Part shown: positions 1 to 8,996 of the stretch, piece by piece
Position numbering within the stretch: position 1 is the stretch's first letter
Layout: the number at the start of each line of letters is the position of its first letter
DNA from: Balanoglossus misakiensis
Taxonomy: Eukaryota; Hemichordata
DNA: 64,000 nucleotides
NCBI GenBank assembly: GCA_040954595.2
Contig: JBECUI020000031.1
Span: 62,001-126,000, forward strand
Reading direction: 5' to 3'
Notes under the pieces: model-generated
What the model saw: the letters and a program-made list of their open reading frames with translations, nothing else
The model's database searches: none
Told to the model about the DNA's origin: nothing
Translations under genes and position numbers: made by a program

Positions 1-1058
1 ATAGGCAGATTAAATTGCTTAGCGAATTCCCAGTCTCGCTGATCATGGGCGGGTACGGCCATAATGCTTCCAGTGCCATAGGACATCAGTACATATTCAG
101 AAATCCAGATGGGTATCTCGGCTCCGTTTGCAGGATTAATCGCATAGGATCCTGTAAAAATACCGGTTTTTCTCTTCGTTAATTTGCTACGTTCCAATTC
201 TAACTTCGCACAAGCCTGCTTAATGTAGGTTTCTACATTGAAACGGCAATCAGCAGAAATAAGAGAAGCAACCAAGGGATGTTCCGGAGCCAAAACTACA
301 TAGGATACTCCAAAGAGAGTATCCGGTCTGGTAGTAAAAACCTCTATGAATTTTCGGGGATTATCTCCCAAGGGAAATTTAATTAAGGCGCCCTCAGAAC
401 GTCCTATCCAATTTTCTGCATTTGCTTGATGGAAGATGGCCAGTCCAGGTCTTCCAGATTTTCTAAAAGCCGGTCGGCATAGGCTGTAATTTTTAAAACC
501 CATTGCCGTAGGTTACGACGCTCCACAGCCTGGCTACAGCGCTCACATTTCCCATCCCTTTACTTCCTCATTGGCCAGCCCCGTTAAACAGTTGGGACAC
601 CAATTGATGGGCATATCGGTTTCGTAGGCCAAACCTTTTTCCCAAAGTTTAAGAAATATCCACTGGGTCCAGCGGTAGTACTCGGGAGTATGGGTCGCTA
701 ACTTTCTATCCCAATCGTAGCTGAAACCTAAGCTTTTGATTTGTCTGGTAAACTGCTCAGTATTTTTCTCGGTAATAGTCCGGGGGTGAGAAGAGGTTTG
801 GATGGCGTAGTTCTCTGCCGGAAGTCCAAAAGAATCGTAGCCCATAGGATGAAGAACTGTATAACCTTTCATCCGTAGGTAGCGGCAGTAAATATCTGTG
901 GCTGTATAGCCCTTGGGATGCCCTACATGCAGTCCCGATCCCGAAGGATAGGGGAACATATCCAGAATGTACCGGCGTTTTTCCGGCGGTATGCTATTAT
1001 CCTCCACAACCCGAAAAGTTTTTTCTTCTTCCCAATGCTTTTGCCATTTTTTGTTCAA
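1..1058 (-). pseudogene. leuS: Leucyl-tRNA synthetase, N-terminal part, two frameshifts, runs off the left edge
   Basis: Class I aminoacyl-tRNA synthetase that charges tRNA-Leu in the cytoplasm. The start is ATG at 1058. The N-terminal catalytic fold is clear: the HIGH box appears as HVGH within [15 protein letters not shown], followed by WCPNC and LANEEV. The frame breaks near 550, where one extra base turns WECERC into WEM-stop. It breaks again near 419, where one base is missing before [10 protein letters not shown]. After that the editing domain reads openly to base 1 and includes [19 protein letters not shown]. The two indels compensate each other. Because leuS is normally essential, sequencing error is as likely as true inactivation. 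The catalytic KMSKS region lies outside the window. Confidence 0.93.
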
Positions 1059-1174
1059 TACTTTTGTAGGGATAGGAGCTCATAAGATCAGTTTAAGTAA
1101 TTCCATCGTAAAAATCAAGGACAAGGCAGTTCCAGCAGTAGTGTTTGAGTAAAAATTTTTCCTTATTAAATCAA

Positions 1175-1345
1175 CTAATTATTATTTCCTGGGCAATTTT
1201 TTCTATGGTAATAGTGTACATAGACCTTCTTTTTCTCTACAATATTTTCTTCGGAAGTATCGCCTAAAGTAACTCGGGCGGCGCCTCCCAATTTTTCAGA
1301 GCTGATTTTTGCTGATATAATGCGTGGAGGTTTGTTTGGGATTTG
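1175..1345 (-). pseudogene. Possible 3' gene remnant in the leuS-glycosyltransferase gap
   Basis: The 265-bp gap between the divergent leuS and glycosyltransferase genes holds an open minus-strand stretch of about 56 codons with no usable start. It contains IISAKISSEKLGGAARVTLG and ends VYVHYYHRKNCPGNNN before TAG. The composition looks protein-like, but I do not recognise a family. It overlaps the 5' end of the glycosyltransferase by about 20 bases, so it is either a fragment or chance. Confidence 0.22.
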
Positions 1346-2466
1346 TCACGTTCTATTCCATTATGGTTGTTATCGCCGGATCTTGGTTCTTTTTTCTTGC
1401 TCTTAGCAATGCCATCTTCTTTAAATTAAACCGAAGACGTATCTATAAAACAGATGGCCCCTTAGTCTCGGTTCTGATTCCAGCAAGAAATGAGGAAGAA
1501 ACTATCAATATTGTCCTTAAAGAATTGAGGAAACAGACCTATTCTTCCTATGAAGTGTTGGTGATTGATGATAATTCTACTGATAGTACCTGGGCTCTTC
1601 TGGAACAGGAGGCCGCCTCAGACAGCACACTGCAAATTCTTAAAGGTTCCCCCCTTCCTGAAGGCTGGAAGGGGAAACCCTACGCCATGGAACAGCTTGC
1701 CGCTGTAGCCAGAGGAGAAATACTCCTCTTTCTCGATGCCGATATGGAACCGGGTAAGGATCTTATTTCCTGGGTTGTGGGAAACCTGGATTTCCATAAG
1801 GCCGATTCCCTGTCGGGCTACCCTCATCACCGGGCCCGAAGTCTACGGGAATATATCTTTTTTCCTCTCATGTATACCGTCAATATAGGTTTTCTACCCT
1901 TTTGGTGTATAAAGAAATCTAAAACCCCCTTGTTCAGCCATGCCATTGGTCAGATTATGGCTTTTAAAAGAAGGTCTTACGAAGCAGCAGGAGGTTTCAA
2001 GGCAGTACGGGGGAAGATTTTGGAAGATATTCAGATGGGTCGGCACATGAAGGCAAAAGGGTTTCGGCATATCTTTCTGGATGCCAGAGAAGTTCTTTCT
2101 GGATATATGTATGCTTCATGGGAACATCTGGTCTTAGGACAAGAAAGGAATATTTTTGAGTATTTCGATAAGAAAATCTACCCCATTGTCATTCTGTCTG
2201 TTTTCTTACTGTTGTTCTTGATAGCACCACCCTTCCTTACCCTTGTGGGCTTTCTGCTAAAATGGCCAGGAGTTTGGAATATGTTTGCAGGAACTTTGCT
2301 AGCCTTCCTGGCCTGGGCTCTCACCATTTTTGATCGACGCATCCCCTGGTATGTCGCCCTCCCCCTACCCATACAGTTTGCCTACCTTATTTTTTTAGCT
2401 TGGAGATCTGCCATAGATGATCTGACGGGCAAGGGATATCTTTGGAAGGGACGCAAAATAATTTAA
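1324..2466 (+). CDS. Membrane-anchored family 2 glycosyltransferase (HpnB/CrtQ-like)
   Basis: It probably transfers a sugar from a nucleotide-sugar donor to a lipid or carotenoid-like acceptor at the inner membrane; the acceptor cannot be read from sequence. There is an N-terminal membrane helix (about residues 5-30) and then a GT-A fold: VSVLIPARNEEE, VLVIDDNSTDST, the DxD-type FLDADME, and a downstream EDIQMGRHMKAKG that resembles the ED..L...L acceptor motif. Two or three helices close the C-terminus (about 280-365). The longest frame starts at GTG 1324, but GGAGG at 1326-1330 lies five bases before an in-frame TTG at 1336, which is the better-supported start. The TPR gene follows after 49 bp on the same strand. 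Confidence 0.82.
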   Translation: MEVCLGFVTFYSIMVVIAGSWFFFLALSNAIFFKLNRRRIYKTDGPLVSVLIPARNEEETINIVLKELRKQTYSSYEVLVIDDNSTDSTWALLEQEAASDSTLQILKGSPLPEGWKGKPYAMEQLAAVARGEILLFLDADMEPGKDLISWVVGNLDFHKADSLSGYPHHRARSLREYIFFPLMYTVNIGFLPFWCIKKSKTPLFSHAIGQIMAFKRRSYEAAGGFKAVRGKILEDIQMGRHMKAKGFRHIFLDAREVLSGYMYASWEHLVLGQERNIFEYFDKKIYPIVILSVFLLLFLIAPPFLTLVGFLLKWPGVWNMFAGTLLAFLAWALTIFDRRIPWYVALPLPIQFAYLIFLAWRSAIDDLTGKGYLWKGRKII

Positions 2467-2515
2467 GTAGTGCTTGCCGTCTTGTACCACAGGAATTGCC
2501 GGTGTATAGTGACAC

Positions 2516-3333
2516 ATGAAGAATTTCATATTGATACTTTTAATTCTTCCCATCATTTCACCATGGATATTCGGAGAGGAAACCCTTCCTTCTATAATTC
2601 CGCTAAGAGAAGCTGTATATTTTTCCAATATAGAGGAAGCCACTTTTCTCCGTTCTTTCAACACATTTTTGGAAGACTTGGAAACTCTGGAGCTAAGCAA
2701 TCAAGAAAAAACCTTCTGGCATGCTCAGGCCCTATACTTTGTAGGAAGATTTTATCAGAACTTACCTGATACCGATACCTTTATTGCCTTCTACGAAGAA
2801 AGGCTTAAAGGAAGATTCATGCGTATTAAGCTTTTCTACACCCGCTTGGAAGATAGTGTAGCGGCTTACGAAGAGGGCCTGTCTCTGATGAGCAGCTACC
2901 TAGAAAAAGAACGCAATGCCCGGGGTGTTAGGCTCTACGGCGAAATTCTTAGTCAGCTGGTCACCCTTAAGACTTTAGGGTACTTGTTATCCAATGGTAC
3001 AACTGTGGAAAAGCTTGCCGATGAGGCCATTAAGCTGGATAAAAAGGATGTAAGGGCACTTCTTCTTAAGGCCTCACGTTACGTCTATGCCCCTAAGGGC
3101 ATGGGGAGTAATCCCAGGAAGGGCAAGGCATTACTCTTGGAATCTTGAAACTCAACCCCACAGAACCAGATGATCTTTTCAATATCTACAGTGGTCTCGC
3201 CTATGCCCATGCCCTTTCTCAACAACCAAAGGAAACAAAGTATTGGCTAGAAAAATCTGAAAAAATTTATAACTCGAACATGCTTGTTCTGGGAATGTTT
3301 CAACTTCTTGAAGAAGGGAAATTCAATCCATAA
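2516..3333 (+). pseudogene. Exported TPR-like protein, frameshifted
   Basis: This is a periplasmic or envelope-associated helical-repeat protein of unknown partner. It starts MKNFILILLILPIISPWIFG, a typical signal peptide, then has TPR-like helices (FWHAQALYFVGRFYQNLPDT; YVYAPKGMGSNPRKGKALLLES). At 3145 the frame ends in TGA, but the next frame continues exactly as expected (KLNPTEPDDLFNIYSGLAYAHALS) to 3333. Restoring one T in the TCTTGA context gives a single protein of about 271 residues. The architecture resembles the exported protein at 21180-21914. A partial second copy of the 5' part lies at 12077-12360. Confidence 0.72.
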
Positions 3334-4212
3334 TCTGACTAGGTTGTTCCAGGTGTCAAAAAAAAATCGTAAAAACTAATCCTATAATCAATTGGTCCCC
3401 AGGCTTCCGTTTAGCCAGTTTTTTTGTGTACAATTTTACTATCCTTCTGCTCACTATTTTCCTTCCTTTGGTTTATGGCATTAGGGTAAAGGGAAGAAAA
3501 AATTCAAGAAAAGTCAAAAAAGCCCTCCTGGTAGCAAATCACTGCCAATATCTGGAACCGGGTATAAGTGCCTGGGCTGTGTGGCCACGCCGGGTATTCT
3601 TCAGTGCTGAAGAGAACAATGTCACCCGGAAAGATGTGGGGTGGCTGACTAAGCTGGAAGGGGCCTTCGGCATCCCAAAGGATAACCCCATGGCCATTGC
3701 CGGTCCCATTAGGGAGGCCCTGCGGCGAAACTATTTTGTCCATTTCTATCCCGAAGGTGTTTTGAGCTGGCGGAGTCAGGAGCCAGGGCCCTTCTTGGAT
3801 GGTTGTTTCTTTTTTGCTTTTTTTAATAATGTTCCCGTTATTCCCATCACAGAGGTGCTAAAAGAACGCCCCATTCGTCGACTGATTCCCTGGTGGCCGC
3901 CCCAGACAACCTTTGTTATAGGAGAACCTCTTTATCCAGAAACCTTTAGGAAAAAAGGTAGTTCCCGACGGGAACAGGTTCGCCATCTTTCTCTTGCAGT
4001 CCGAAACGTCATAAAGAAGACCATAGAGCAAGAGGGGGGCTGCAGGTTTCTTCCCGAACGGAAAAAAGCAGAATCGATTGAAAAATTTATGATAAAGTCT
4101 CAGGGAGAGTCTTCTTAGACTGACAGGCTTCTCATTCATTTCTATACAGCTGGATTTGGGGCCGAAAAAAGGGGATTTTCCCAACAAGGGCCAACTTATC
4201 CCCAAGTTATTA
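2527..4212 (+). repeat. Left copy of a long direct duplication (TPR-plsC segment)
   Basis: Bases 2527-2811 and 3672-4212 reappear in the same orientation at 12077-12901 with only scattered substitutions. The right copy lacks about 860 bp between them. The left copy holds the fuller versions of both genes. Confidence 0.9.
3426..4118 (+). CDS. PlsC-family (1-acylglycerol-phosphate-like) acyltransferase
   Basis: Predicted membrane-bound acyltransferase of phospholipid synthesis or remodelling. It has an N-terminal hydrophobic helix, the block I variant NHCQYLEPG (NHx4E instead of NHx4D), FGIPKDNP, and block III FYPEGVLS (FPEGTRS-like). The first start in frame is GTG 3426, but the frame is open further upstream (SPGFRLASFF just before it). 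A GTG at 3353 would join it if the A9 run at 3358-3366 had one base fewer, so the 5' end may carry a homopolymer indel. The region from about 3672 on is duplicated nearly identically at 12363-12901. Confidence 0.75.
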   Translation: MYNFTILLLTIFLPLVYGIRVKGRKNSRKVKKALLVANHCQYLEPGISAWAVWPRRVFFSAEENNVTRKDVGWLTKLEGAFGIPKDNPMAIAGPIREALRRNYFVHFYPEGVLSWRSQEPGPFLDGCFFFAFFNNVPVIPITEVLKERPIRRLIPWWPPQTTFVIGEPLYPETFRKKGSSRREQVRHLSLAVRNVIKKTIEQEGGCRFLPERKKAESIEKFMIKSQGESS

Positions 4213-4252
4213 GCCATAGATTCCCAAGGATAACGTCTAAGATTTTTTGCAC

Positions 4253-4288
4253 ATTGGAGAAATGACATTGAGAAAAATGTCCTCCAAT
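4253..4288. terminator. Stem-loop between the convergent plsC-like gene and pnr operon
   Basis: ATTGGAG (4253-4259) pairs with CTCCAAT (4282-4288), and an inner stem GACATT/AATGTC lies at 4264-4269 and 4276-4281. A T-run follows at 4295-4300 on the plus strand. It sits between convergent gene ends and could stop transcription from either side. Confidence 0.5.
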
Positions 4289-4318
4289 ACTGTTCTTTTT
4301 TGGGATATTCCCTTCCCC

Positions 4319-5229
4319 TTATTCTGGATGCTTTGTCATCCCCTCGGGAGGCTTTATAGATTTGACTCCGATGACCAGCACAATCATGGTAATCCCATAA
4401 GGTATAGTTTGAACAAGCTGAGAAGGTATATGGAAATTTTGCAGATAAATTTGCAAGGCCTGGGAAAAGGCAAACACAAGAACAGCGTAAACAATATTTT
4501 TCGGCTCATACTTTGCCAGAATATTAACAACGACAGCAATATAGCCCCGGCCAGCCACCATATCTCGAACAAAAAAATCAACATAGACAATTGAAAGAAA
4601 AACACCTGAAAGTCCCGCCAGAATTCCACATAAAACAACTGCACTAAATTTGTATTTTGTCACGTTTAAACCTAAAACATTAGCAGCACTGGGATTTTCT
4701 CCTATAGAACGAACACGAAGTCCATAAACTGTCTTGTTTAAGAGTATATGTCCTCCGACAAGAAGCAGAATAGTCAGGTAGAAAAAAAGAGACTGTCTGG
4801 CCAAGACGGGACCAATAAAAGGTATAGCTTTGATAAACGAAGGCAAGGGGAATTCGCCGAGGGAAGCCACTGTGGACGAATTGCTACGGCTCCCCCATAG
4901 GACAGACAAGCCCATAGTCGTAGAGGCCAGAACCAGTAAATTTAAAGCAATACCACTGATAACTTGGTTCATTCTGAACTTGACGCTAAAAAGGGCATGG
5001 AGAAAACCTATTAACGCACCCCCTAAAACCCCCACCAAAATACCAATCCCCACGCTGTTTGACAGGTAGGAACCCAACACAGCACAAAAGGCTCCAAAAA
5101 GCATCATTCCTTCCAAGCCCAGAGCCATAACACCGCTGCGGGCGGAGAACACCCCCCCAGAGACGCTAAAGCCAGTGGAATACTGAAAGCGATAGTGGAA
5201 ACCGTTAAAGAAAAAATGATGTCTCCCAT
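4319..5229 (-). pseudogene. Nucleoside/sugar-type ABC permease (PnrE/NupQ-like), one frameshift in a G7 tract
   Basis: Second membrane subunit of a BMP-type purine nucleoside importer. The protein is hydrophobic throughout and carries the family pattern MALGLEGMMLFGA near the N-terminus and RSIGENPSAANVLGLNV in the cytoplasmic loop. The in-frame part begins at MFSARSGVM (5152). The true start is ATG 5229 (MGDIIFSLTVS), 10 bp after the upstream permease. The two parts are joined only if the run of seven G (5152-5158, minus-strand sense) had eight. That is either a homopolymer sequencing error or a reversible on/off site. It is the last gene of the pnr-like operon. Confidence 0.85.
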
Positions 5230-5239
5230 TACTTTGCCC

Positions 5240-6322
5240 TTATATGCGGCAATGGAAGCTTTTTCCTACCGGTGAACCGATTAAGATTTTTACAACAGAA
5301 TCTATCAACAACCTGATTATCTGCGGTCCAGCCATAAAGATAATAACCAGTGCCTGAATGACATCAACAAAATCAACAGGTACATCGGTGGTTCTACCCA
5401 AAGACAGAGCACCAGCTCTAAGAGCACCGAAGAAAAGGCCAGAGAAAAGGACTCCCAGCGAATGGTTGACCGCTAACGCAGCCACTGCAATGCCGTCCCA
5501 GCCGTAGCCAGGAGAAAAAGTATCCATGAAACGCTTATCAACCCCCAGGATATGCGAAGCTCCTCCCAGTCCGGCTATCCCGGCACTGAGGGCAAATGTG
5601 ATAATGACTATTCGCCCAACCCGAATTCCTCCTGTTTCTGCTCCTCCAGGATTTAGTCCCACAGCTCTTATTTCAAACCCAAGAGTCGTTTTTCGTAGAA
5701 AAAAGTAGACTAGGAGACAGGCTGTAATAGCAATGAGGAGCCCCACAGTCACTTGGGATCGGGGAAACAACAGAGGAAGCTCCGCTGTTTCAGCCACAGC
5801 TTTCGACTCCGCCGTCCATTCGGTGGCTTTAAGGGGATAGTTTACCAAAAAACTGGTAAAGTAGATAATGACTGAGTTCATCATAATGGTCATTATCACT
5901 TCACTTGTGTCAAATTTTACTTTTAAGTATCCGATAAATGCTCCCATTAATGAAGCCAAAGCAACCGCTACAACCAAGGTAAAAAGGAGATGGATTCCTG
6001 GAGGCATCGGAAGATAGGCACCTACGCAGGCGGCGACTATAGCACCTACATAGAATTGTCCCTCCGTTCCTATGTTGAGTAAACCAGCTTTTGTCCCGAC
6101 AGTGAAGGCTAAACCAGAAAATATTAGTGGAGTGGCTTGAGCCAAAGTCCGCTTTAAGGCTTTAAAGGAACCGATAGATCCGACAACAACCGCTTTATAG
6201 GTTTCCAGAGGGCGATAACCGCTTAGAAGAAGCACTATCCCTCCTAAAACCAGGGCCATTATTAAAGAAATCCCTAATCTCACAAGAGACGAGCTTTTTC
6301 CTATGCTTCTATATTTTATCAT
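5240..6322 (-). CDS. Nucleoside/sugar-type ABC permease (PnrD/NupP-like)
   Basis: First membrane subunit of the BMP-type importer (BPD_transp_2 family), about 360 residues with 8-10 hydrophobic segments. Typical motifs are GLLNIGTEGQFYVGA near residue 85 and IRAVGLNPGGAETGGIRVGR in the coupling loop near residue 225. It is intact and starts MIKYRSIGK one base after the ATPase stop, so it is almost certainly translationally coupled. Partners are the ATPase at 6324-7859, the lipoprotein at 7885-8976 and the second permease. Confidence 0.9.
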   Translation of the reverse strand: MIKYRSIGKSSSLVRLGISLIMALVLGGIVLLLSGYRPLETYKAVVVGSIGSFKALKRTLAQATPLIFSGLAFTVGTKAGLLNIGTEGQFYVGAIVAACVGAYLPMPPGIHLLFTLVVAVALASLMGAFIGYLKVKFDTSEVIMTIMMNSVIIYFTSFLVNYPLKATEWTAESKAVAETAELPLLFPRSQVTVGLLIAITACLLVYFFLRKTTLGFEIRAVGLNPGGAETGGIRVGRIVIITFALSAGIAGLGGASHILGVDKRFMDTFSPGYGWDGIAVAALAVNHSLGVLFSGLFFGALRAGALSLGRTTDVPVDFVDVIQALVIIFMAGPQIIRLLIDSVVKILIGSPVGKSFHCRI

Positions 6323-6323
6323 T

Positions 6324-7859
6324 TTATACCTTCTTTTCCCAAACTCCGCCAGTCATCAAAAGTCCCAATTCCCGCTCCGTGAAATCGTCCGTAGCCTTTT
6401 CCTTGACTATTTTCCCTTGAAACATAACCATGAGCCGGTCACTAAGAGTACGTATTTCATCCAAATCTGCTGAGATGAGCAAAATCCCCTTCCCCTGATC
6501 CCGCAGATCAAACAGAAGTTTATGGATCATCTCCATCGCTCCCACATCAACACCCCTGGTCGGTTGGGAAATAATAAAAACGTCGGAATTCTCCTGACTG
6601 AAAACCCTGGCTATAACGACTTTCTGCTGATTTCCCCCAGACAGGCTGAAAACATACTCATCAGGAGAACGAGTTTTGACACGGAAGTTTCTAATCAAAT
6701 AGTCCACCCATTTTTTTATAGCCGTGTTTTTGAGTATTCCCCATTTTGTTGCAACTCGTTGTTCATGGTGATAACCAAGAATACTATTCTCTGCGACAGT
6801 CATGGAAAGGATCAGTCCTCTGGAAATTCTGTCTTCGGGAACATGACCGATTCCTTGTTTAATAAACAAATCGGCTTGCCCAGAAATAGGGGCACCTTTT
6901 AACTCCATTTCTCCTTCGTTTGGTGAAAGAAGACCAGTTAAAATTTTCGCAAGCTCCGTCTGTCCGTTCCCTTCCACTCCAGCAATACCAAGTATCTCTC
7001 CCGTTTTCACTTCAAAGGAAATTTTATCAAGAACGATTCTATCTCCGTCAAATAAACTTATTTCTTTAACTTTTAAAAGAGACGCTCCAGTCTTTGTCGC
7101 TCTTCGTCGTATCCCCAAATGGACATCTCGTCCCACCATCAATTCGGCTAAACTGTGGGTGGTCGTGGTCTGATCAACAGGCTCTCCGCAGGAAACCATG
7201 TTTCCGTCCCGCAACACGGAAATTCTATCCGCTAAAGAAAGAGTTTCTTTCAGTTTGTGCGTTATGATAAGGATTGTTTTTCCCTGATCCCTAAGAAGTT
7301 TTAGAACGTTGAAAAGCTGATCGATTTCAGGAGGAGTGAGAACCGCCGTTGGTTCGTCGAGAATAAGTATATCCACGTTTCGGTATAGCAGTTTGATAAT
7401 TTCCACCCGTTGTTTCCCTCCAACCGAAAGCGTATTGACCAGTGCGGAAGGGGCAACGTTGAATTGAAATCGATCTATGATCTCCTGGGTTTTTTTTTCT
7501 GCATTTTCCCCATCGTAAAAAAAATGTTTTTTCCTCGGTTCGACTCCCAGTAGCACATTGTCGGCGACACTCATCCTCTGAACCAGCATAAAGTGCTGGT
7601 GAACCATGCCTATACCAGCGTTGACAGCCTGGCGGGGGGTTTCGGGAAAAAAGGGGGCACCGTCAAGGATGATGCTTCCCTCCTGGGCTGGAGTCATACC
7701 ATAAAGAATTTTCATCAGTGTGGTTTTACCAGCACCGTTTTCTCCCAGAAGAGAATGTATTTCACCTTGTTTAAGAAAAAGATCCACGCCGTTTAAGACT
7801 ATAGAGTCGGGAGAATCATACCATTTAACAATTCCTCTGAGCTCTATTTTATTTTCCAT
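6324..7859 (-). CDS. Two-domain ABC ATPase of the purine nucleoside importer (PnrC/NupO-like)
   Basis: Powers uptake through the two neighbouring permeases. It has tandem ABC domains. The first has Walker A GENGAGKT, signature LSVGGKQR and Walker B DILILDEPTAVLTP. The second has the degenerate GVEGNGQT, signature LSGGNQQK and SQPTRGVDVGA, which is the pattern of simple-sugar/nucleoside importers. The frame extends to 7925, but the upstream residues overlap the lipoprotein end and are unlike the family; the start MENKIEL at 7859 gives 511 residues and a 25-bp spacing from the lipoprotein stop. Confidence 0.9.
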   Translation of the reverse strand: MENKIELRGIVKWYDSPDSIVLNGVDLFLKQGEIHSLLGENGAGKTTLMKILYGMTPAQEGSIILDGAPFFPETPRQAVNAGIGMVHQHFMLVQRMSVADNVLLGVEPRKKHFFYDGENAEKKTQEIIDRFQFNVAPSALVNTLSVGGKQRVEIIKLLYRNVDILILDEPTAVLTPPEIDQLFNVLKLLRDQGKTILIITHKLKETLSLADRISVLRDGNMVSCGEPVDQTTTTHSLAELMVGRDVHLGIRRRATKTGASLLKVKEISLFDGDRIVLDKISFEVKTGEILGIAGVEGNGQTELAKILTGLLSPNEGEMELKGAPISGQADLFIKQGIGHVPEDRISRGLILSMTVAENSILGYHHEQRVATKWGILKNTAIKKWVDYLIRNFRVKTRSPDEYVFSLSGGNQQKVVIARVFSQENSDVFIISQPTRGVDVGAMEMIHKLLFDLRDQGKGILLISADLDEIRTLSDRLMVMFQGKIVKEKATDDFTERELGLLMTGGVWEKKV

Positions 7860-7884
7860 GTCACCGCAACCCCCCGCGCATTTC

Positions 7885-8976
7885 CTACCGTTTAAGACTG
7901 TTTTCAGCCACCCAGGAATCAACATTTTCTATTTTGTCTGGTAGTTGGAGCTCTCCTGAAAGGATTTTTGCCTCAATCTCTTTAACTCGATCAACTATAT
8001 CCTGGGGAAGGTTTACGTTGCTGTTTTCTGTTGTATAACCCACCACCCCATCAACTAGACCTAATCGGGAGGCTCCGGCCTTCCAGACGCCTTCAATCGT
8101 ATCTTTAATTTGTGAATAAACAATAAAGTCAACTTTTCTCAAGGCGGTGGCTATAATATGATCCGAATTGATTGTGTTCTGATTGGGACCGATTCCATAG
8201 GCATACCTTTGGGCATCCGCAGCACTGTTAAAAACGCCCAGTCCTGTCCCTCCGGCAATGTGAAGTATCTGATCAACGCCAAGATCATAAAGCTGATCCG
8301 CCTGCGCCTTTCCTGTCGCCGGATCGTTAAAGCTGCCAGCCACCAGGTTAAAGGTTTCTATCTCTGGATCAATATAGCGGGCACCGGCGAAAAAACCAGC
8401 CACTCCAGCTCTCAGATGAGGAGAGTCCATACCCAGAATAGTTCCCACTTTTTTCTCTTGAAGATTAACCAGGGGGAGTCTCTCGTCTGAGGTGATCAGT
8501 CCGGCCAAAACCCCGGTTAAAAAAGTTTGATCTTCAAAACGGGTTGTTATGGAAGAAACGTTAACCAAACCTTCCGCCGAACCATCTATTAAAGCAAAAT
8601 TCTGTTCAGGGTATTCTGCGGCTATCTTCTTTACAGCGTTTTCCTGATTAAACCCTAAAGCCACCAGAAGAGCGTATTCTTCCGAATCGGCGAATAACCG
8701 CAATTGAGCTTCATAATCACTGACCGATTTAGGCTCGCTGATGTCAAAGTCAACGCCAAATTCTTTTTTGGCTCTTTCCATTCCAGCGTACCCCATGTCA
8801 TTAAAGTTTTTGTCTCCCAAACCGCCTATATCGAGCATCAGACCAAAACGTAAGCCTTTTTCTTCGATCTGGGGGGGGCCTTCTGATTCTCCCGACGATT
8901 TCTTCGCACAGGCGGACAAAAGAAAAAAGCTGGCAAGAACTGCCACAACGATAGATACTAATTTAAGAACTTTCAT
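7885..8976 (-). CDS. BMP-family lipoprotein, purine nucleoside receptor (PnrA/TmpC-like)
   Basis: Substrate-binding lipoprotein of the ABC importer, anchored at the membrane and facing the periplasm. A signal peptide ends in the lipobox LLSAC with Cys at residue 23. The mature part shows the BMP fold: GLMLDIGGLGDKNFNDMGY, FADSEEYALLVALGF, EKKVGTILGMDSPHLRAGVAGF and HIAGGTGLGVF. The start at 8976 is chosen because AAGGAGGA lies eight bases upstream; the longer MQGG start is not supported. In Treponema pallidum the homologue binds purine nucleosides; the specificity here is inferred. It follows the sulfatase by 20 bp. Confidence 0.92.
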   Translation of the reverse strand: MKVLKLVSIVVAVLASFFLLSACAKKSSGESEGPPQIEEKGLRFGLMLDIGGLGDKNFNDMGYAGMERAKKEFGVDFDISEPKSVSDYEAQLRLFADSEEYALLVALGFNQENAVKKIAAEYPEQNFALIDGSAEGLVNVSSITTRFEDQTFLTGVLAGLITSDERLPLVNLQEKKVGTILGMDSPHLRAGVAGFFAGARYIDPEIETFNLVAGSFNDPATGKAQADQLYDLGVDQILHIAGGTGLGVFNSAADAQRYAYGIGPNQNTINSDHIIATALRKVDFIVYSQIKDTIEGVWKAGASRLGLVDGVVGYTTENSNVNLPQDIVDRVKEIEAKILSGELQLPDKIENVDSWVAENSLKR

Positions 8977-8996
8977 AATAGTTCCTCCTTGCATAG

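Noticed and set aside
2395-2769. Plus- and minus-strand frames overlapping the TPR gene start
   Set aside because: They are shadow frames of the TPR gene; the signal peptide and the matching helices are in the annotated frame.
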